Source: Oscheius sp. JU75
Lineage: Eukaryota; Nematoda; Chromadorea; Rhabditida; Rhabditidae
NCBI GenBank assembly: GCA_037178855.1
Contig: JASJZC010000005.1
Span: 3,410,001-3,474,000 of the forward strand
DNA: 64,000 nucleotides
Reading direction: 5' to 3'
Shown: positions 61,759 through 64,000 of the stretch, piece by piece
How the letters are laid out: each line of letters opens with the position of its first letter
Position numbering within the stretch: the first letter of the stretch is position 1
The notes under the pieces: generated by a model
Database searches by the model: none
The model's input: the letters and a program-made list of their open reading frames with translations, nothing else
What the model was told of the DNA's origin: nothing
Position numbers and translations under genes: made by a program

Positions 61759-62953
61759 ATGAGCCCACAAGATTCCAAGCCACATGTGATCAGTTCAGAG
61801 GAGAAGAGAGAAATCGAGTGAGAAAGCACAAAGTATTTCGACTAATCGAATCAATTACAGTCCGAGAAGTTATGACGACTGCTGTTATATCGTTGATGTG
61901 ATCAAGCAGAAGGTCGGAGAAGATGTCGCTACTGCTGAGGTAGAATTCGAAGTTGCTGTTGACATAAGTACTTTTAGTTGGGAATCATCTGTGGTTCCGG
62001 ACTGGCTCCGATTGCCGGACTCGTCGAGAAGGCAGTTATTCTTCCCTACGAGGAGATTCCCGGATTTCCGTCTGTCCATGTCAAAGGCCATGTCGGCAAC
62101 ATGATTTTCGGATACATCGAGGGAAAAAAGGTCATCTGTCTCCAGGGACGATTTCATCCCTACGAAACTTTTCCGGTCGACCTTGCTCGAGTGAGTCAGC
62201 GTTCTGTTGCAATGAATAACTGTCTTTCAGTGTGCTCTTCCGGTCAGAGTCATGCATCTCTTAGGAGTCACTACTATGGTTCGTGTTCTAACCTTCTTTA
62301 TTGTTAGTCTAATAATTCCAGGTAGTTTCAAATGCCGCCGGGGGAATCAATCGCGCCTTCACTTATGGAGATTTGATGATTCTCAAGGACCACATCTTCA
62401 TGCCAGGATTGGTTGGTCTGTCTCCTTTGGTCGGAGTCAATGATCGTCGATTCGGTCCCCAGTTCGTCAGTGTTCACGCCGCGTATGACAGGGAGTTGAG
62501 GTGAGACCTTCTGGAAAAAGATTAGATAAGGACGGAGACAATGGTCATAAGAGAACTCGTAAACGAGAAGAGATTACAGAGATCTGGCGAAGACTGTCGC
62601 CGACGAGACCAATCTGAAAGTTCATGAGGGAGTCTATGTCATGTGTGGGGGCCCACAGTACGAATCGCCTGCAGAGGTTTGTTGACTTGATAGGGGAAAG
62701 AAGGAAGTTTGTTCAGATTAGTATGTTCAAAGCAGTAGGCGGAGATGCTATCGGAATGTCAACTTGTCATGAAGTGACAGTCGCACGACAGTGTGACATG
62801 AAGGTTTTCGGCTTCTCTCTCATCACAAATATCGCCAACTTGGATACAGACACCGCTGTCAAAGTAACGCACGAGGAAGTTCTACAAATTGCCAAAGAGG
62901 GAGGCGAGCGAGCGACTGCCTTCGTCAGAGAGATTATCAGACGGATCCCATGA
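61759..62953 (+). CDS. Purine nucleoside phosphorylase
   Basis: Splits inosine or guanosine with phosphate in purine salvage. Trimeric PNP motifs: LGIICGSGLAPIAGLV (phosphate loop), GHVGNMIFGYIEGKKVICLQ, GRFHPYETFP (phosphate-binding Arg/His), VTTMVVSNAAGGIN (NAAGG), MILKDHIFMPGL, YVMCGGPQYESPAE (base-binding Glu region), GGDAIGMSTCHEVTVARQC and SLITNIANLDT. The NH2-terminal segment MSPQDSKPHVISSEEKREI is short. Several introns of 38-60 nt restore phase (for example RA|CALPVR). About 300 residues as for the family. ATG 61759, TGA 62951-62953. Confidence 0.95.
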
Positions 62954-63280
62954 ATCTCAAACTGTACAATCCAATTCAATAATAAAATGTTCTTTCTCCT
63001 GATCCTGCAAGTCGTTCCTCCTCGAGATCTTTGAGTCAGTTGCTTACGACGGAAGTCAGCACCTTTTGCTCGAACAAAGCAAGTTGCAAGCTCCCGTGGT
63101 TACTGAATTGGACGGAAGGATGTTGTTAAAAAGTTGCAAAGAAAAGCAACTATAAGAAGGACTTTACTTCCACCCAACTCTCATACTTTTCTGCTCTTTT
63201 TATTGTGCTCTTGTTACACTTCCATTGACAGTTGGCGTTTGCAGTGACCTCTTGGGCCGCCGATAGCTCACAGAAGAATA
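62954..63280. other. Spacer between PNP and SnoaL-like genes
   Basis: 327 nt holding the PNP poly(A) signal and, closer to 63281, TTTTTATTGTGC... promoter-like A/T-rich sequ. with no coding frame. Confidence 0.35.
62981..62986 (+). terminator. Poly(A) signal AATAAA
   Basis: AATAAA 28 nt after the purine nucleoside phosphorylase stop. Confidence 0.65.
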
Positions 63281-63835
63281 ATGTCTCTCTCCAGCGAAGG
63301 TCCGTTTTTGATTTGCTTTGATTTGTTCCAATCTGTTTCAGATGCCAAGGCCAAGCTTCTGCCCTTTGTCAACGCGTACGTCGAGACTTTCAACTCTGGA
63401 AAGTTCGATGACATGGGAGGTTTGTTCTTTTCTTAGTTGTTCGTTTGCCAAAAATAGTTTCAGCTTTCTACGAGCCTAACAGTGTGATGATCGAGAAGGA
63501 CAAGAGCTGTCTCTATGGAAGAACTGATATCGTCAAGTCTCTGAGGGAGATGGCCACCGATTGCGGACAGACCGAGATGAAGGTCAGCTCTTCTTGTTTT
63601 CAATGAAATAACATGGGATATTTCAGATCTCGAACGGAAACTACGAGGGAGTCGGAGACTTTGTCAACTTCACCACCGAGTTCGAGTTCCACACCGAAGT
63701 ATTATCCCCCACTGCTGTCGTAAAAGGTCTTTTCAGAAGGCTGGAGTCCTGAAGGGGAAGTACATCCAGATCTGGAAGAAGAATACCGAAGACCGATACG
63801 AGATCTATCACGACGAGTACCAGATGCTCGCCTAA
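63281..63835 (+). CDS. SnoaL/NTF2-like small protein
   Basis: ATG 63281 (MSLSSE) with a 42-nt phase-1 intron joining E|DAKAKLLPFVNAYVETFNSG. The frame continues through AFYEPNSVMIEKDKSCLYGR, DIVKSLREMATDCGQTEMKI, NYEGVGDFVNFTTEFEFHTE and KAGVLKGKYIQIWKKNTEDR to YEIYHDEYQMLA, TAA 63833-63835. About 130 residues. The alternating helix then beta pattern with a Y/F-rich pocket and W-K-K near the end fits the SnoaL-like/DUF4440 fold, common as small soluble proteins in nematodes. Substrate unknown. Confidence 0.8.
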
Positions 63836-64000
63836 ACCGTCTCTAGAAGTTCCTCTTATAACCACTGTAACTGATATTTATGAACCGTTTGTTCTATCCG
63901 TATCCTTTTGAGCAGAGGTTAGCAAATTGGCAGGGGTCCTTCGTAGGTTGTGTCTCTCGAAACTCCAACCAAAGAAGAATAGGCTCCTGTAGTGGCATTT
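63836..64000. other. Window end, noncoding
   Basis: 3' flank of the SnoaL-like gene; nothing else recognised before the window ends. Confidence 0.4.

Overview
The window is eukaryotic nuclear DNA from an animal, most likely a nematode. Its genes are closely packed and split by many very small introns, mostly 34-50 nt with GT...AG ends. It carries two nuclear receptors of the divergent nematode type, a PAN/ZP cuticle-type protein, and a Ras that reads very like nematode LET-60. It also holds several same-strand gene pairs with short spacers, and acceptor-like TTTCAG sequences directly before start codons, as in trans-spliced operon genes. The species cannot be named from the sequence. All gene models were built by hand from reading frame, splice signals and remembered family motifs, so exon ends that were not phase-checked may be off by a few codons.

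Layout. 0-3.2 kb (-): a PAN/ZP membrane protein. 3.4-5.6 kb (-): a fatty-acid transport/very-long-chain acyl-CoA synthetase. 7.2-7.7 kb (+): an orphan. 7.8-14.2 kb (-): SPO11, CTF18 and a G3BP-like NTF2/RRM/RGG protein, in one orientation with short spacers. 15.5-21.5 kb (+): the BRM-type SWI/SNF ATPase, then HSD17B10. 22.5-26.2 kb: four unrecognised small genes. 26.5-28.8 kb (+): a MARK/PAR-1 kinase. 28.8-31.2 kb: a pyrimidine-rich noncoding stretch in front of a nuclear receptor (31.2-33.0 kb). 33.1-36.7 kb (-): PIG-S and a tetraspanin. 36.9-37.5 kb (+): an FDX2-type ferredoxin. 37.7-41.1 kb: a small membrane protein, a basic SxIP-containing protein and an orphan. 41.6-45.0 kb (-): the CAAX protease RCE1 and an MPPE1/PGAP5-type phosphoesterase. 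45.3-48.7 kb (+): Ras and a NOP9-like Pumilio-repeat protein. 48.8-54.9 kb (-): an ankyrin-repeat protein and cytosolic isoleucyl-tRNA synthetase. 55.5 kb: a small TA-flanked inverted-repeat element. 56.0-57.6 kb (-): a second nuclear receptor with an unusual P-box. 57.8-63.8 kb: Na+/K+-ATPase beta, a small secreted peptide, a Met/Gly/Gln-rich secreted protein, a tail-anchored orphan, purine nucleoside phosphorylase and a SnoaL/NTF2-like protein.

Functionally this is mostly conserved housekeeping and signalling genes: chromatin and chromosome biology, lipid anchoring of proteins (PIG-S, PGAP5-like, RCE1, Ras), translation, and ion and nucleotide metabolism. I saw no CRISPR array, tRNA or rRNA gene, intact transposase or viral insert. 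The most useful leads are two competing last exons in the BRM gene, a ferredoxin intron with no AG acceptor, the divergent nuclear receptor, a TA-flanked MITE-like element, and several orphan secreted or membrane proteins.
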